A stretch of DNA of 64,000 bases from Acanthococcus lagerstroemiae (GCA_031841125.1 CM063109.1:27003321-27067320); one strand, 5' to 3'. Numbered from the stretch's first letter, positions 45,080 through 56,809 are shown. The notes: generated from the sequence alone by a model not told the origin. A program made the numbers and translations.

Positions 45080-46540
45080 CTCCCCCGATAAACATTTGAC
45101 TTGAACGCGCAATACTATCACGAACATAATTTCTAGCGGAGAACTTTTCGGATCCGAATAATAATCTCCAGTATAAAATGGAACACGTAATACGAATACA
45201 GGGTCGAACTCACTTTCTTCGTTATCCAATCAAAGCGGATTTCTTCGAACACCGTATACTCTTAATCCCATTCTGCATGGTACCTCGATTCGCTGTTTGA
45301 AAACAAATTAATTAATGAAGGAGGGAAAAAAAAGGTATACTAACACAGAAATAAAACAACGTTATTTCGCAGGCAGCTGTATATGAATTTTTTATCAATG
45401 GAAATTTTTTCGCAACGTCGTTGAAAACCACAACATTTATAACTCATTAAACGAGATCAGCGGGATCAAGTCCGACCCTATACGTACAAAACACGTCCAT
45501 GTCTAGTTTATTTCACCTTTTCCTCCATTAGCTAGCTACCTATATATCGGAAATCGTTAGAAGTATATCGCTGTTGTAAAGTTCGCACACACTTACTGAG
45601 AGCAACTGCCACATTGACCTTACGCGACCTGCGTTCATCCAAGGCCTTCTGATGCTGCTGCATACGTGACGTAACCGGAGTTACACTCTTTCCTCGCCGT
45701 CTACGAATAATTAGCGAGAAACGTTCCACCGCTGCAGAGAAAGCGAAACTAGCCGCTATTATTACAGAATTAACTCGAAGAGCAATTTCCCCGCCATATT
45801 ATTTATAGTTCAATTATTTATGCGTAGAATCTTGTCGAGTTACGAATGAGAATTCGTTCCGTGTAGTCTCTGGCTGCCTGCTGTTGGCTCTCCGAGAGTG
45901 CTAACTAGAAACTTGAGATACCTGCAAAGGTATTAGGTACTTAAATTGTCGCTGTTTCAAGCGACGGTTATCAAAAATTCGTATACGGTGAACATTCGCG
46001 GGTGTACTCCCACAACACGCGATAATTGCCCCGCGACTTACCAGCAGATTATAACAGTATACGAGCCATTCGCGTAATCCGCAAACAATAGCTTTGAAAA
46101 TATACCTACACACTCTGTGCTGGCGGCACTCTCGAGCAGCACGGAGCACGGTAACCCAATTTCGAAGAGCTACCTGTACTAATTCACCGGTTGTAAAATA
46201 AGCTGCGAAAGCATTCGAAATGTAAATATTAGTTCCTATTAAGATAAGAGCGCGCACAAAGAAACCTTCTTAACGAAAATTAGTCACATGATTTACAATG
46301 TAAAATTTCCGGATAAGTCTGCACCTGCGTTTTGAAAAAAGTGATTTTCTAGAAATTACTAGATGTTGGATATCTAGTAGCTATACAGTAGCCGAAAATA
46401 TCCATGGTTTCTTTTGTAATCATGTTCCTGTACTTCTCTCGCTCAGCTAAAGAATTCTGAAGACACTATAGCTCTTTCCTAACAAATAAACGAATCGACT
46501 GGGTGCAGTGACCTTGTTTTCTCCGACATTAATATGGGAG
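45080..46540. other. No gene seen; CpG-keeping
   Basis: Largely unique-looking sequence with frequent CG words between about 45090 and 46260. No reading frame has recognisable features; the 118-codon minus frame at 45901-46257 has none. Confidence 0.3.
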
Positions 46541-46544
46541 GTGG

Positions 46545-48110
46545 CGCTGTATGCGCAGAATGCTCAGATCTTGTAGTCATTGCACTTTTCCTCAGGTTGC
46601 TGTTATAGGGTCAGTTCCGTAGCTCACTTTTACAGCCAGAGTGAGAATTATACTAAGTTCTATCCCGTTGACTTCATTGGGTGCTGGATACTTCAGTCCC
46701 AATGCTTCGCGTCTTGTCCCGACTACTGCTGGACACTGACATATGATGTGAACCGAGGTTTCCTCCACTTCTCCACAGTGCCTACAGGAGCTGCGTTTCG
46801 CCGTTCCTTTTTTATACCCCATGTGTTTTGTGGCTCCATTTTCAGTTAGTAGTCCACCATGAGCCTAGTATGTTTTCTATCGAGCCCTAGTAGGAAGTCG
46901 GCGTACTCACATGGGATGTCCCAGATCGGTGTTTTGCTGACTTTCATGCCACTGGCCATCCGCCAATGCAGTGCCATCTGCTTCCTTATCCAAGCCTTCA
47001 CCTTGGATTTTATGACGCTGTATGCTATGAGAAGACACGACCTGGGCGTTACCAGTTCTTTTTTTATGTCCTCCTATCCATGATCATGTTCCCTTTCATG
47101 CTGCAGTGCACCAGTGTCCGTAGTACAGTGACACGGTTCTCCTGAGCAAAAGTGTATAATTTGTTAATGCAGTCCGCCACCTCCAAGGATGTAGTTTGGT
47201 GTGCAACTTGATAGCCGTTTGACTGTCTGTACAGATGTACGTAGATCTGCTTACTAACAAGGCTCTTCTGCTGGCTTCTGTCAACAGTCACCGTGATCGC
47301 CATCACCTCTGCTTAGAGGATAGTGACACCCTCACCCAGTGCCATTGAATAGCTGCCAGCGCCCTTTGCTTTCGTGATTCCGATTCTTGCCCTTTGGTCA
47401 TTCTTTGAGGCGTCTGCAAACCATGCATGCTTCTCTTTCCCTAGAATACGTGGCCACCTCTTTTCCCATGCCTCCCGTGTATCACTGCACGATATGGCTT
47501 GTCATAGGAGTGTTCCACCGCAATTCTGTTCCTTGGCATCCCAAAACATTTGTCCATGGTCCCCGCCATCTCTCATATCCTTATGTGGCCTGTTGTTTTG
47601 GCTCGGAGGTTTGGTTAGCCCAGACGATAAACCCTCTACTCGTAGCTGTTTCTGTAGCAGTGTGCAGTGGTGGTAGGTTTAGGATTCTTTCAAGTGATTT
47701 CGTTGTCACTGTTCTCACTGCCCCCGTTGTCATAACACTCGCTGGCCTTTGCAAGTGATCCAGTTCCTCTCGGACCTGGGCTAGGCGGACCCGGCGCCAC
47801 CACACAACTGCCTCATATGTAATCCTGGAACGTATTAACCGGTATATGTCCAGTGCGTCATTTTGAGAGAGAGTCCCCAGCAAGCCCAAAATGCCTCAAT
47901 TCTTTTTCTTACTTTCTTTGAGACGTAATACCTCAGGTTCACCTTTCCTGTGAAAGTTAACGGTCTTCCTTTGTATTGCACATTGATCAACTACTTGCCA
48001 TTATTTTTGTGAGTGAAAAGAGTGATCTCAGTTTTGTCTGTGTTAATCGGTAACCCTTTTTTCGCATACCAACATTAAAAGCTGACAGTACAGCTAAAGT
48101 TTCATGCTGA
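46545..48110 (-). pseudogene. RNase H-bearing LINE, longest copy (2 of 4)
   Basis: Reading leftward from about 48110: GLPINTDKTEITLFTHKNNG and a VNLRYY block (reverse transcriptase thumb, about 48055-47940), then GLLGTLSQNDALDIYRLIRS, ITYEAVVWW (about 47830-47800), and TTGAVRTVTTKSLERILNLPPL (about 47730-47665). RNase H follows with ICTDSQTAIKLHTKL (about 47245) and a decayed VTVLRTLVHCSMKGN (about 47135). It ends with the knuckle-like CRHCGEVEETSVHIICQC (about 46790-46735) and a tail with GGTGGCGCTGTATGCG at 46540. The palm with the catalytic Asp pair is missing, so the copy is 5'-truncated; frameshifts separate the blocks. It abuts unlabelled DNA on the right, then the SINE. Confidence 0.85.
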
Positions 48111-48499
48111 CATCAGAGGTACAGCTATTACGTTTACTAATTTGTCCGGGAGTGAGCTAATCAGGTAGAGAAGGAGAGCAAGGAAAAAATGTCAGGGAAC
48201 CAGACTCCCTGGAGACAATACTTCATGCAACGAGTTCAGTAAACAGGTCTCCACGCTTTTTCGGGTTTTCAACATCGCAGCCATTAAAGACTGTCTGAGT
48301 GGCCTGTTACTCAGCAAAGCTTCTTCTGATTACGCCTTCTGGAATGTGACCATAAGAGGCTAAAACAGTACCTCCTTGGAGGACTTTCGATGAAAGTTGA
48401 ACCTAGAAACAGCTGAAATTTTTGGTCACCTGCTTACAAGTACATACTTGTACTCCGTTGGAAACGCCTTGTGATATTCAATCTCTTTTCTAATTTGTT

Positions 48500-48697
48500 G
48501 TCAGCCCGAACCCTGGAATCCGCCCTTTCGAGCATTACCTCAGAGATGTCGGGGAGCTGTTAGGGCTGTCTTTGCCCTCCTCCCTTCTGGCTGAAAAATC
48601 GGCATAGGTCGAAATCTAGCGAGTTACTACGTAAGCTCGAACCTGGGACCTCCGGATTCCGAGACCAACGCGTTAACCACTTGGCCAACCAGACCCT
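48500..48697 (-). mobile_element. tRNA-derived SINE with R1-like tail block
   Basis: The minus strand begins near 48697 with GGTCTGGTTGGCCAAGTGG, containing TGGCCAAGTGG, which fits the RNA polymerase III A box. After AACGCGTTGGTCTCGGAATC comes GGTTCGAGC, a B box, at about 48640. This is a tRNA-like head that lacks a proper acceptor stem, so it is not a tRNA gene. The body continues to about 48562 and is shared with the headless fragment at 678-752. Next (48560-48500) comes a block related to the R1-like LINE tail (CTCGAAAGGGCGGATTCC). SINEs often share a tail with the LINE that moves them, but the orientation differs at 753-802. Confidence 0.75.
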
Positions 48698-48709
48698 CAA
48701 ATGTGATAT

Positions 48710-50160
48710 TCAACTTAATCGCTAGTGAATGAGAGTATTATGCCTGATCCTCTTCACGACGTTGCAGTAGAGTTAGATCGACTAAATTTTAAGATGGCAC
48801 CTGGAACTGATGCAACCACAGCACCCATGCTTAAAGAATAGCTTAAGAAGGGCGTCATGTTCTTACCGTATACTCGTATATTTAACGCTGTGTTATGACT
48901 CGTGTATCCAAGTGCTAAAAACCAGCTAAAATCATTATAATTTCTAAAGTTAATAAACTTTTGGAATTACACAGAGAAATATCACTTCTACCAGTAATGG
49001 CTACACTGTTTGAAAACCAGTACCTCACCAGACTCCCAGTTAGAGTTGAGATTCCCGATCTGTAGTTCGGTTTTCGTAAAATGCATTCCACTGTTGACAA
49101 GTGTACATAGTAACCTCAGTTGTCGTTAAGACCCTCGAAAGTAAAGAGTTTTGTCCTGCTATTTTCTTAGATGTGAGTCAAGCCGTCAACCAGATTTGGT
49201 AGAACAGATGATTTCATAAGCTAAAACTCGTACTACTAGCTGCCTATTGCAGTCATGCAATCCTATATAGTTTTTCGTACAACTTAGCAACTTCAAGAGT
49301 CTACGATATCCAAACTGGTGTTTTCCTAGGAAGTATATCCTTGGCCTAGCTGGGTATCTCTTATTTACTGCTGACATTTCAAGCCATTAAGAGGTCTCAG
49401 TCGCGATGATAGCAGATAATACCGCTATCCTTAGGAACTATCAGTGTGACACCGCCGTTAATTTTACGTTCAAGATGCAGTGGATGAAATCGCCGCCTGA
49501 AATAAAAGATGGCAGATTAATCTGAACGAAATTAAATCCATGTGTGTTGACTTAGTGCTTTGCCTACGTCACTGTATCCTAACATCCCTGAATAACGACG
49601 CGGTGCTCATTGCTCACGCTTCCAGATATCTAGATTTGCACCTAGATTGCAAGCTTAACTGGCAGGAGCATATTTGTCAAAGACATGCCAATATCAGTGC
49701 CCAATTACAAAAATACTTTTGGGTCTTCGGGCATCACTCGTCTCTGAGCCTGGAAAATAACGGTTATAATTCTGTCATCGAACCATTGTGAACCTTATTC
49801 CTCTTTGAGGCACCACCAAAAAATCCAATCGGCTTGTTATTCAAAGAACGCAGAATGAAATACTTCGCTGCATCCCCCAGGCTCCATGGTACTTCTTCAA
49901 TGCAGCGGTATATACATCGCAACTTTCAGGTGGAAGAATTGACCAAAAAAATCAGGAAACACACTGCGAATATTTTTAATACTTCCAACGACATCCTAAC
50001 ATTGAGACCCTTGTGCTCTTGAACAGCTATGGGCTGGAAATGGCTTAACCGATGAGCTGTCTTAGACTGTGTAACACCTAATTTATTTATAAGTGTATGT
50101 AGTACTGTAATTTATAAGCCCAGCTCGCGTGGGCGGAGCCTTCCTACTGTGAACAGCTAA
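48710..50160 (+). pseudogene. Jockey-like non-LTR reverse transcriptase, dead
   Basis: Piecing together frames gives VELDRLNFKMAPGTDATTAPMLK (48770), a FNAVL block (48880), the GFRK-x-HST block spread over 49070-49095, AIFLDVSQAVNQIW with the first catalytic Asp (about 49163), and LLFTADISS (about 49358). A SRYLDLHLDCKLNWQEHI block (about 49621) and LSLENN (49746) follow. The catalytic F-A-D-D block around 49400 is not readable. Stops and frameshifts are dense. The 3' end carries GCCCAGCTCGCGTGGGCGGA near 50117, possibly the tail. Endonuclease and ORF1 are absent (5'-truncated). The SINE lies directly upstream. Confidence 0.8.
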
Positions 50161-50218
50161 TTTGAAGTTTACTGGTGGATGTCGCAAGACAATTCTTGTA
50201 ATATCATCATTGAACTTC

Positions 50219-50410
50219 TTAACCGTTAGACTCTTTAGCCTGTCGGGTTCGTTCGGAAGAGCTACTGGCCGAGATGTCCACCAATTTCTTCGCCGGTTTT
50301 CCTTGGCTCCGTTTTCCTGTCGGTGTGTAATTTTCTATCTTCTGCGGCGATCGTTTGTCCGGCATTCTTTCAACGTGTTTTCGCCTTTTTTTGCGGTATT
50401 CTTTCATCTT
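50219..50410 (-). pseudogene. LINE C-terminal fragment
   Basis: The minus frame reads KHVERMPDKRSPQKIENY then TGKRSQGKPAKKLVDI. This matches the W-x-G-H-V-x-R-M ... GKRSRGRPxKRW motif near the end of many LINE ORF2 proteins. Only this piece is visible. Confidence 0.55.
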
Positions 50411-50614
50411 CTTTATGATGGATGCTACTTTCAGTTCGTCGAGTGTTTCCCTGTTTCATTTTTATCGCATCTTGTGTAGCCCGCTGTCGCTCTCATAACT
50501 TTCATTTTGGCCGCGGTTATTCTGATTTCCAGATCTTTTTTTGTAATATAAAGAATAAAAATTGTTTGACAGTAGTCTCTGTTTGTGAATCAACTTCGCA
50601 GTAGTTGCAGTAAC

Positions 50615-50843
50615 CAGGGCTGGATTTAGTGTGCTTACGGGACTCTCAGCAAATGAAGAAAAACTTAAAAAGAAATGAGAACAGTTGTTGTTTGTCAGTC
50701 ACCGATCTGTAACTCACACGCACGAAAAATGCTGACTTTGAAAATATGTCCCCTCGCCCTTGGAAAATTACCAGTCTTAAAAAGTGGAGAGGGACTCCGT
50801 CAAGCTTGGATTCCAGGGCCCAAAAATTCTAAATCCGAACCTG
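50615..50843. mobile_element. hAT MITE
   Basis: Ends CAGGGCTGGATTTAG and CTAAATCCGAACCTG are inverted copies of hAT type. They are flanked by the 8-bp duplication GCAGTAAC (50607-50614) and GCAGTAGC (50844-50851), one mismatch. The interior contains GGGCCCAAAAATT near the right end and no transposase. Length 229 bp. Confidence 0.8.
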
Positions 50844-50859
50844 GCAGTAGCTGTTTGTT

Positions 50860-52840
50860 AAAATTGTAAGTGGAAAGTCAATCTAATTGAATTTGCACTG
50901 CTCATTGTATGTGCAGAGTTGTGTTGACGTATTTCATGTCTGGTACTGAATATCCACGATGGTGTGTGATCGAAAATGAAATTATTGCGTTCACCGCGTA
51001 TTATTTCCATTGCCGGTATTACGACGTTATACATGAGCCAATGTACATGCAGGAGTAATTCCACATGAAAAATGCGTAATTATGACTTAGGAATGTGCCA
51101 ACTCGCCGTGGGGATTTGCGTGATGTACGATGATTTCCAGCGGAGTATATACGACTTTCAGCGTGGACTTACTTGCTGATGACAATGATGATGATATCTT
51201 CTGCGTACGAATACACGATACCATCATCACATCACAAGCGACTGCAGTTGCCGATCGATGGATCGATGTGTCTTCGAGTGGAGGTTCCCGTCTGCTTCGA
51301 GAATCTGCAAATCACCGAATCTAGTGGCGATACGATCGAGACGCACCTCGCGCGAGCGTTGTTCAGAAAGGATACAATGAACTCCGGGTTATTAATTCGA
51401 TTTCGGAATGGAATACTCGGTGTGTATGCTGGGCTACGGACAGCGAACGTATATAAACCGCACACGGAATTGAAAGGTTCGTGCGAAATTTCGTCAATAT
51501 CAACTTTTAAAAAGTGCTGGATAGGTGAATTGAAAACGTGATGAAATTACGAAATATATCACCGTTTCTAGGTGTTATACGCTCTCGTCGTGGAGCTTAT
51601 TCTCTTAATTTTGATTACCACCAGTTTTGCTTCGTCGCCACCGTGGAAAGTTTCTTTTCTCGTTTGCTGCAGAAGCTCGTATATCGGCGATGCTCGTATA
51701 ACGGAGCGTATTTAACTCGTAAAGCTGCGCTGCATCGCAGCGAAGTTATATATCGTACCGTACGTGAGCCTCGTCAATGACCGAAACGGACGCCCATAAA
51801 CACGTTTTCGCAGAACTCGCGGGCTTACGTTCGCTTTATGTAGGATAATGCGAGAAGCCAATGTCCTAAGACGGATGGCTGTCCCGGGTGCAGGTCACGA
51901 CGTTCACGGTTGAGAGAGGCCGTCCGACGCTATCGCATCTGCAGAGGATGATGCGGCCGCAATACCAAAGTCGCCTCCGACAAGTTCGTTGGCTTCTCTT
52001 TCTCTCATCCCAATAGGGTCCGGCGACCGAAAATTACACGGTTGATTTCGACAATGCGATGCTTTTGCCCTCTGATGTGTTTGTATTTGCAGCTCCGATC
52101 ACGATGCGAGTCCATCGACTGCGCATATACAGGCGTGAACCGAGCTCGAAGGACCGAATGCCGATTGACAAGCCGCTATCTGTGCCAGCCGAATTTGCCG
52201 GTGCGGCGTCGCTAATGCGCGATAATTATAATGTTGCGCCTTCGCATTGCGAGCTGTACGTGTGTCCGTTGAGAACACGAAAAAACGCCGGCATATTATC
52301 GTGCAGAAATGAATGAAACACCTCGAGGCCAGCACATGATTAATCGATTTTCACGAGCATACGTTACTTTATAGAAATGCGACTAACTAGTTATACCTGT
52401 CTCGTCGATTAACCGAAGTACCAAAAGCTCATTCGTAGTGCTGAAAAATTAAACGTTTCACGAATATTTTCCATTGGCACTTCTGTGGCCAGATAGTCAG
52501 AAAGAAATGATTTAACTGCACGATGCGATGACCTGTCCGCAGGGGAACCAGAATAAGTCGACAATTTGCCAAGGCGTTTGAGATTGGAAAGATGAACTTC
52601 AGCAGGCAGATCAAGTACATCTATGAATCTTTAACAACACAGTACACTCGTAGCACTGATGTTTTGTCCACTTTAATGCGTCCTGTATTCACATTCCTCC
52701 TGAATAACTAAGAATTCGAACATTCGAAAACGTTTCAAATGAAATACATGTTCTCCTTTTCCTTTGAAACCCCATTTATGGCAAAATATGTGATCCAACT
52801 CGCCTTAGAAATATAAAATACATGTTCCCTGGGACCAGTA
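50860..52840. other. No gene seen; CpG-keeping
   Basis: From about 51090 to 52330 the DNA has many CG words, is not repeated elsewhere in the window and holds forward frames of 122, 80 and 85 codons without recognisable features. It may be unique host sequence, but no exon can be supported. Confidence 0.3.
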
Positions 52841-53120
52841 TATTTGGACGCCGTCGTTTAGGCGCCGATGACAACAAATTACATTTGGGCGCATTCATCG
52901 GGCGTACCTATGTAATTTGCACACAAATGTGGAAAACGCGCTCAATGAATTGAGAGACGTGGATAACAAGTAAAGTGCACACAGTGTAATTAACACACAG
53001 ACGTGGACAACAAGTAAAGTGTGTACGAACTGTTGACCTTTTTTACTGTGTTTATACTTTGAATAGTGATGTATGTTTCCGTTTGACAGTCGATCAATTT
53101 CTATATGAATAAGAAGATAT

Positions 53121-53647
53121 GGATGGTAGAGGGGCGTATGACGATGCACGCATGCCAAATTGGCCCGGGACACCGCATCCTCTATCTCAGAAACTATCCG
53201 AACGGGCCTGCGTCAGAATAGGGGGATCGCTTTGGGGTAGCTCGTGCTACCACCATTCCTCCTGTCGCCTCTTCACGACGGCGAATCTACGGCGTCTTAT
53301 TCTTCTGTCTCTTCGCTGTCGAGTTGCGCCGGATCGTCTTCTTCGTCGGTTGTTGGCAGCAGCGACATCGCCGTCGTCGTCGATGTTGGTGGGATGGCGA
53401 GTGCCGACATAGGGTGTTGTGTCCGCTGCCTTTGTCTCTGCCACTCCAGCTCCATCTTGCGGCCCAACGTCTTCTTGACAAAGACAGCTGCCTGATCCCA
53501 TCCCGCTCTGCTCTTCAGCATGGTTGGGACCAGATTCTCCGGTGTAAGCGGCTCAACGCCTGCGTTTTGAAAGGCGGCCACCGCTTCTTCCCTCTCTTGG
53601 TCGAATGCCGGACACTCGAACAGGGTGTGCCAGGCATCATCATCTCG
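53121..53647 (-). pseudogene. R1-like LINE copy inserted in the MULE, with 14-bp target duplication
   Basis: GAATAAGAAGATAT occurs at 53107-53120 and 53648-53661, exactly bracketing the insertion. The minus strand starts inside ORF2 with DDDAWHTLFECPAFDQER, then LTPENLVPTMLKSRAGWDQA, a basic QRQRQR stretch and a stop at 53297. The 3' tail follows, with GGTGTCCCGGG and GGCATGCGTGCATCG, ending at the duplication. The cysteine pair of the zinc-knuckle has been lost by truncation. The frame is open for 120 codons, so this is one of the younger R1-like copies here. Confidence 0.9.
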
Positions 53648-53905
53648 GAATAAGAAGATATCGGGATGACTCTTATAGAAGCATTCATTAAACCTGCTAT
53701 GAAATGACTCGCAGGTATTAGTCGTACAGTCAAGATCGCCAGTTTCAGGTGCCCATAAAGTAGGAGGAAACATCGCATCCTCGTTCAAGCAGTTGGTTAA
53801 TAAATATTCCGTAAAATTTGATAGTTTCGGGCACTGGGGCCGAATGGGAAGAAGGTCATTCATAAAGGCGTCGCAGACCTCCGGCGGTTTCAGAAAACAG
53901 TCCAA
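53648..53905 (-). pseudogene. MULE-type transposase C-terminal domain
   Basis: The minus strand reads LDCFLKPPEVCDAFMNDLLP, then LSNFTEYLLTN, DAMFPPTLWAPETG and T-T-N-T-C-E-S-F-H-S-R-F-N-E-C-F-Y, ending SHPDIFLF at the R1-like insertion point. The same order is in the 13-kb relic. A stop lies two codons before the GTF that precedes LDCF. On the far side of the insertion (below 53107) the frame may continue as IEIDRLSNGNIH. The domain is the C-terminal region reported with MULE-type transposases, recalled from memory. The DDE core is not present. Confidence 0.65.
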
Positions 53906-54589
53906 AAACGTACCTCAGCCATCGGCCTCCATATGATATATTCGTATCACACCCCCTTCAGACCTAACCTTCTAAGTGGGACGTGCAAGTTACAGCATGT
54001 ACATTTTACGTGTGTGCAATTTACACTAGCCAGTTTATGTGTGCTCCTTACATGGTTTGCAGATTACTCAGTAGGTGTGTGCAAATTACGAACTCCCCAT
54101 TATCAATGGGCAAGTAAACGCAAACATATTTGGGCGCGACGAGTACGATGTACAAAATTTCTCTAAAAATCAAATTCATGCCTTTCAGCTCTATGCTAAA
54201 GTACTTGGAAATGGAAAAACGGTAACTAACTTGACGAGTTCTATAGAACATCTCAGCTAAACAGAAGTAGGTGGACTAGAAGTAAACCGACTACTACAAG
54301 CAGAGCGATAAGGCAGAAAGGGTTGAGGTTTCAGTGTAAATCTTGCAAAAACTAACACGTATAACAATTGTACTATTTACATACTTATGAATCTTTGTTT
54401 GCGAAGAAGAAAGTGGGAAAACGAAGGTTACTGGAACCAATTATTATAACCCTTTAAATCGCCTGTGAAATCGTATACTAATGTGAAGTCTTCCGGTGGA
54501 AACTTGAACGCTCTGTTACAAGAAGTTGCTAACATTACTCCGGGAGCTGAGGTTTCACAGGGACTGTGAACTATAAATATATGTACTGT

Positions 54590-54960
54590 ATAAATATAGA
54601 GGGAACGCATATGAAGAAGGTGGAAGAGTACACATATCTGGGACAGGTGGTTTCGTTTGAAGAAGGGATGGAAAAAGAGCTGAGAACAAGAAAGAGGTTG
54701 GCATGAAATAGCTGAAAGGAATCTCTGAAGGGACAATGAGTGTAGAGGCAAAGATAAAGATATGGGAAATGTGTGTGCTACCGGTACTGTGCTATGGTGC
54801 ACAAACATGGGCTTTAACTAAATCACAAGTCGAGTGATTAAGGGTTACATAGAGTGCAATGGAACTAAGCATTCTGAAAATTAAGGAAAAATATAAAATA
54901 ACAAATTAATATATCAGAAGGCAAACTAATGTAAAAGATATAGGTATAGTATCAAGAAAT
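54590..54960 (+). pseudogene. RTE-like reverse transcriptase C-terminal fragment
   Basis: The plus strand reads KKVEEYTYLGQVVSFEEGM (54613), ELRTRKRLA, then KIKIWEMCVLPVLCYGAQTWALTKSQVE (about 54750-54835), and SAMELSILKIKEKYK. This is the thumb and following region of RTE-like reverse transcriptase, like 30810-31140 in the 29.6-kb copy. Stops at about 54705 and 54837 inactivate it. Confidence 0.75.
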
Positions 54961-55530
54961 TCAAATTTTTCTAAATTCTGCTTTTTTGCTGATTCTGCTG
55001 TCAATTTCCCCATTTTCTTCTCTTTTTCGTCTTTTTTATTACGTTATTTATTTATATTTTTTTTCTTAATTATAGTCTTAATGAAAGTAATTAAACTTAT
55101 AATTATTACAAATTATAGCCCCCTTCGTTATTAACCAGTTTCGGCTGTAAAAGGGGTACTCTAATGTGACCTAACCTTCCTCTAACGTTAATCGCTTTCT
55201 CGTAGCCTGCGACCTGAATTTGAGACCTTCTTTCTGTCTTGCACACTAATGCACAAATGCAACTGTGGAAGTGTTATCAAGTCACATTATCGAAAAGGTG
55301 CAATGTTTGTGTTTGAATTTACAATGTATTGTTACTCAAATTGCTAATTCGCACATTCGATCTAATCGTGTGTGTACCAATTGAGAAGAACACGCTAGCG
55401 CCTCTTATTCAATTCAGCAAGGCATGCGTGGAGAACTCATTAGTTTTACTACCTACCAAGTTCGCTGTAATAATAAATTAATGGCAACTGAATGTTGAGA
55501 TCGACATAAGGGAGGATTATATTACATTTG
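54960..55530. other. No gene seen
   Basis: Pyrimidine-rich and AT-rich DNA (TCTTTTTCGTC runs near 55020); nothing recognised. Confidence 0.35.
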
Positions 55531-55534
55531 TGTG

Positions 55535-55925
55535 AGGTGGCGCTGTATGCGCCGATTGCTCAGACCTTGTAGTGCATTGCACTTTTCCTCAGGTTGCTGT
55601 TGAGGATCAGCTCAGTAGCCCCACTTTTACAGCCAAAGTGAGAATTTTACTGAGTTCTATGCTTCTATCCCTTTGACTTCACTGGATGCTGGATAATCCT
55701 GTACTAGTGCTTCCTGTCTTGTCCTGGTTATTGCTGGGCACTGACATATGATGTGAATTGAGGTTTCTTCCTCTTCTCCACAGTGCCTACAGGAGCTGCT
55801 TTTCACAGCTCCTATTTTATATCACATGTGTTTTGTGGCCCCATGACCAGTGAGTAGTCCGACCATGAGTCTTCTATGTTTTCTGTGAACCCTAGGAGGA
55901 ACTGGGCGTACTTACCGGGGGCATA
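55535..55925 (-). pseudogene. RNase H-bearing LINE, 3' tail (copy 3 of 4)
   Basis: Shares the full 3' end with the copies at 11545, 46545 and 63505: GGTGGCGCTGTATGCGC, TTGCACTTTTCCTCAGGTTGCTGTT, CTTCTCCACAGTGCCTACAGG. On the minus strand the zinc-knuckle-like region (CRHCGEEEETS) can be read at about 55800. 5'-truncated at about 55925. Confidence 0.8.
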
Positions 55926-55939
55926 TCCAGGGAAGGATT

Positions 55940-56255
55940 AAAAGTGCTCTTGATCTGAGGATATGGTTTTCAAGCGTGACTTCCTCCCGCATAGGATAGT
56001 ACCAGCGCCAGCTATTCGATTCTGCCGGAACGTCCGCGTGGGAGCATCACCAGATTAGCTCCAAATTTAAATTCTTTCCAAATTCGAAAAAAAAAAGATT
56101 TTTTTCTCTACATTTTCTTAACTTAATTTTTTTATCATCTTCCTTTTTAAATGTGAACTCCAAAATATCAGCAAAGGAAAAAATTGAGCAATTATTACTG
56201 AGACATCAAAATCGGTTATTGTTTTTGCAGTTTAGGACCCCTAACATGAGTAATG
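55940..56255. other. No gene seen
   Basis: Short AT-rich stretch without recognised content. Confidence 0.35.
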
Positions 56256-56257
56256 TG

Positions 56258-56334
56258 GATCCGTGGAAAAAGTAATGGAAAGGTTATGAAAAAGCCATGA
56301 ACTTCTTAAATTTGTATTTGGTAGACACCTTGGT
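56258..56334. mobile_element. Right-end fragment of a CAAGGTGTCTACA-family MITE
   Basis: GTGGAAAAAGTAATGGAAAGG followed by GGTAGACACCTTGG resembles the right end of the family at 24338 and 31519. The left part is not recognisable. Confidence 0.45.
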
Positions 56335-56526
56335 CTATGACTACAGATTTGTCTAATACTTCGTTACCATGCTTATACATTGAAATATTTTGTATTTTGA
56401 ATTGCAGTACCGTATTAATGACGGTTTTTATAACCTGTGTTGACTGCAGACCAAACCCATAACATCCGATCTAATTTCTTTATCAGGATTGACTGGGTAA
56501 AAATCTCGAAATAATATTAATTTGGC

Positions 56527-56793
56527 CAGTGGTGGCAACTTCAGTACTGCCCTGAGACTCGGACAACACACGAAAATTTTTTGAAAAATACCTCAAAAAC
56601 CCAAGTTTATTTGAATATTTGGACATTTGCATTTAAATTTGGGTTGGTCGAAATTTTAAAATTAAATTGGCATTGTCCAAAAAATTTCTGTTTTTCCCCA
56701 CGCATAAATTGACCAGAATAATTAAGCAATTCCCCCCCCCCCCTAGTTAAAAAAGTCTGTAACACACGAAGAAAATCTAAGTTGCCACCACTG
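56527..56793. mobile_element. hAT MITE with perfect 8-bp target duplication
   Basis: CAGTGGTGGCAACTT (56527-56541) and AAGTTGCCACCACTG (56779-56793) are perfect inverted ends of classic hAT type. AATTTGGC flanks both sides exactly (56519-56526 and 56794-56801). A C-run lies at 56732-56743. No transposase; 267 bp. Confidence 0.93.
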
Positions 56794-56809
56794 AATTTGG
56801 CCAAAGTTT

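Larger units (their letters stand above)
52845..54147 (-). mobile_element. MULE relic interrupted by an R1-like insertion
   Basis: Transposase C-terminal text lies at 53905-53648. Both sides of the relic carry related subterminal words: GTAATTTGCACACA (52912 on the plus strand, and the complement near 54090), GGGCGC near 52889 and 54131, and GACGTGGAxAACAAGTAAAGTG twice at 52957 and 53002. The borders are estimated from these words; the exact terminal repeats and the target duplication could not be fixed. An R1-like copy sits inside at 53121-53647. Confidence 0.5.

Noticed and set aside
48590..48697. A tRNA gene
   Set aside because: A and B boxes are present, but there is no pairing acceptor stem, and the sequence continues into a repeated SINE body.
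51173..51541. 122-codon frame in CpG-keeping DNA as an exon
   Set aside because: No recognisable motif, low-complexity start (MLMTMMM), no convincing splice context.
53297..53905. 202-codon minus-strand frame as a novel host gene
   Set aside because: It is a chimera of a MULE domain and an R1-like C-terminus joined through a target-site duplication.
55508..55942. Target duplication (GGGAGGATTA / GGGAAGGATTA) around the third RNase H LINE tail
   Set aside because: The match is imperfect and not placed directly at the element borders.
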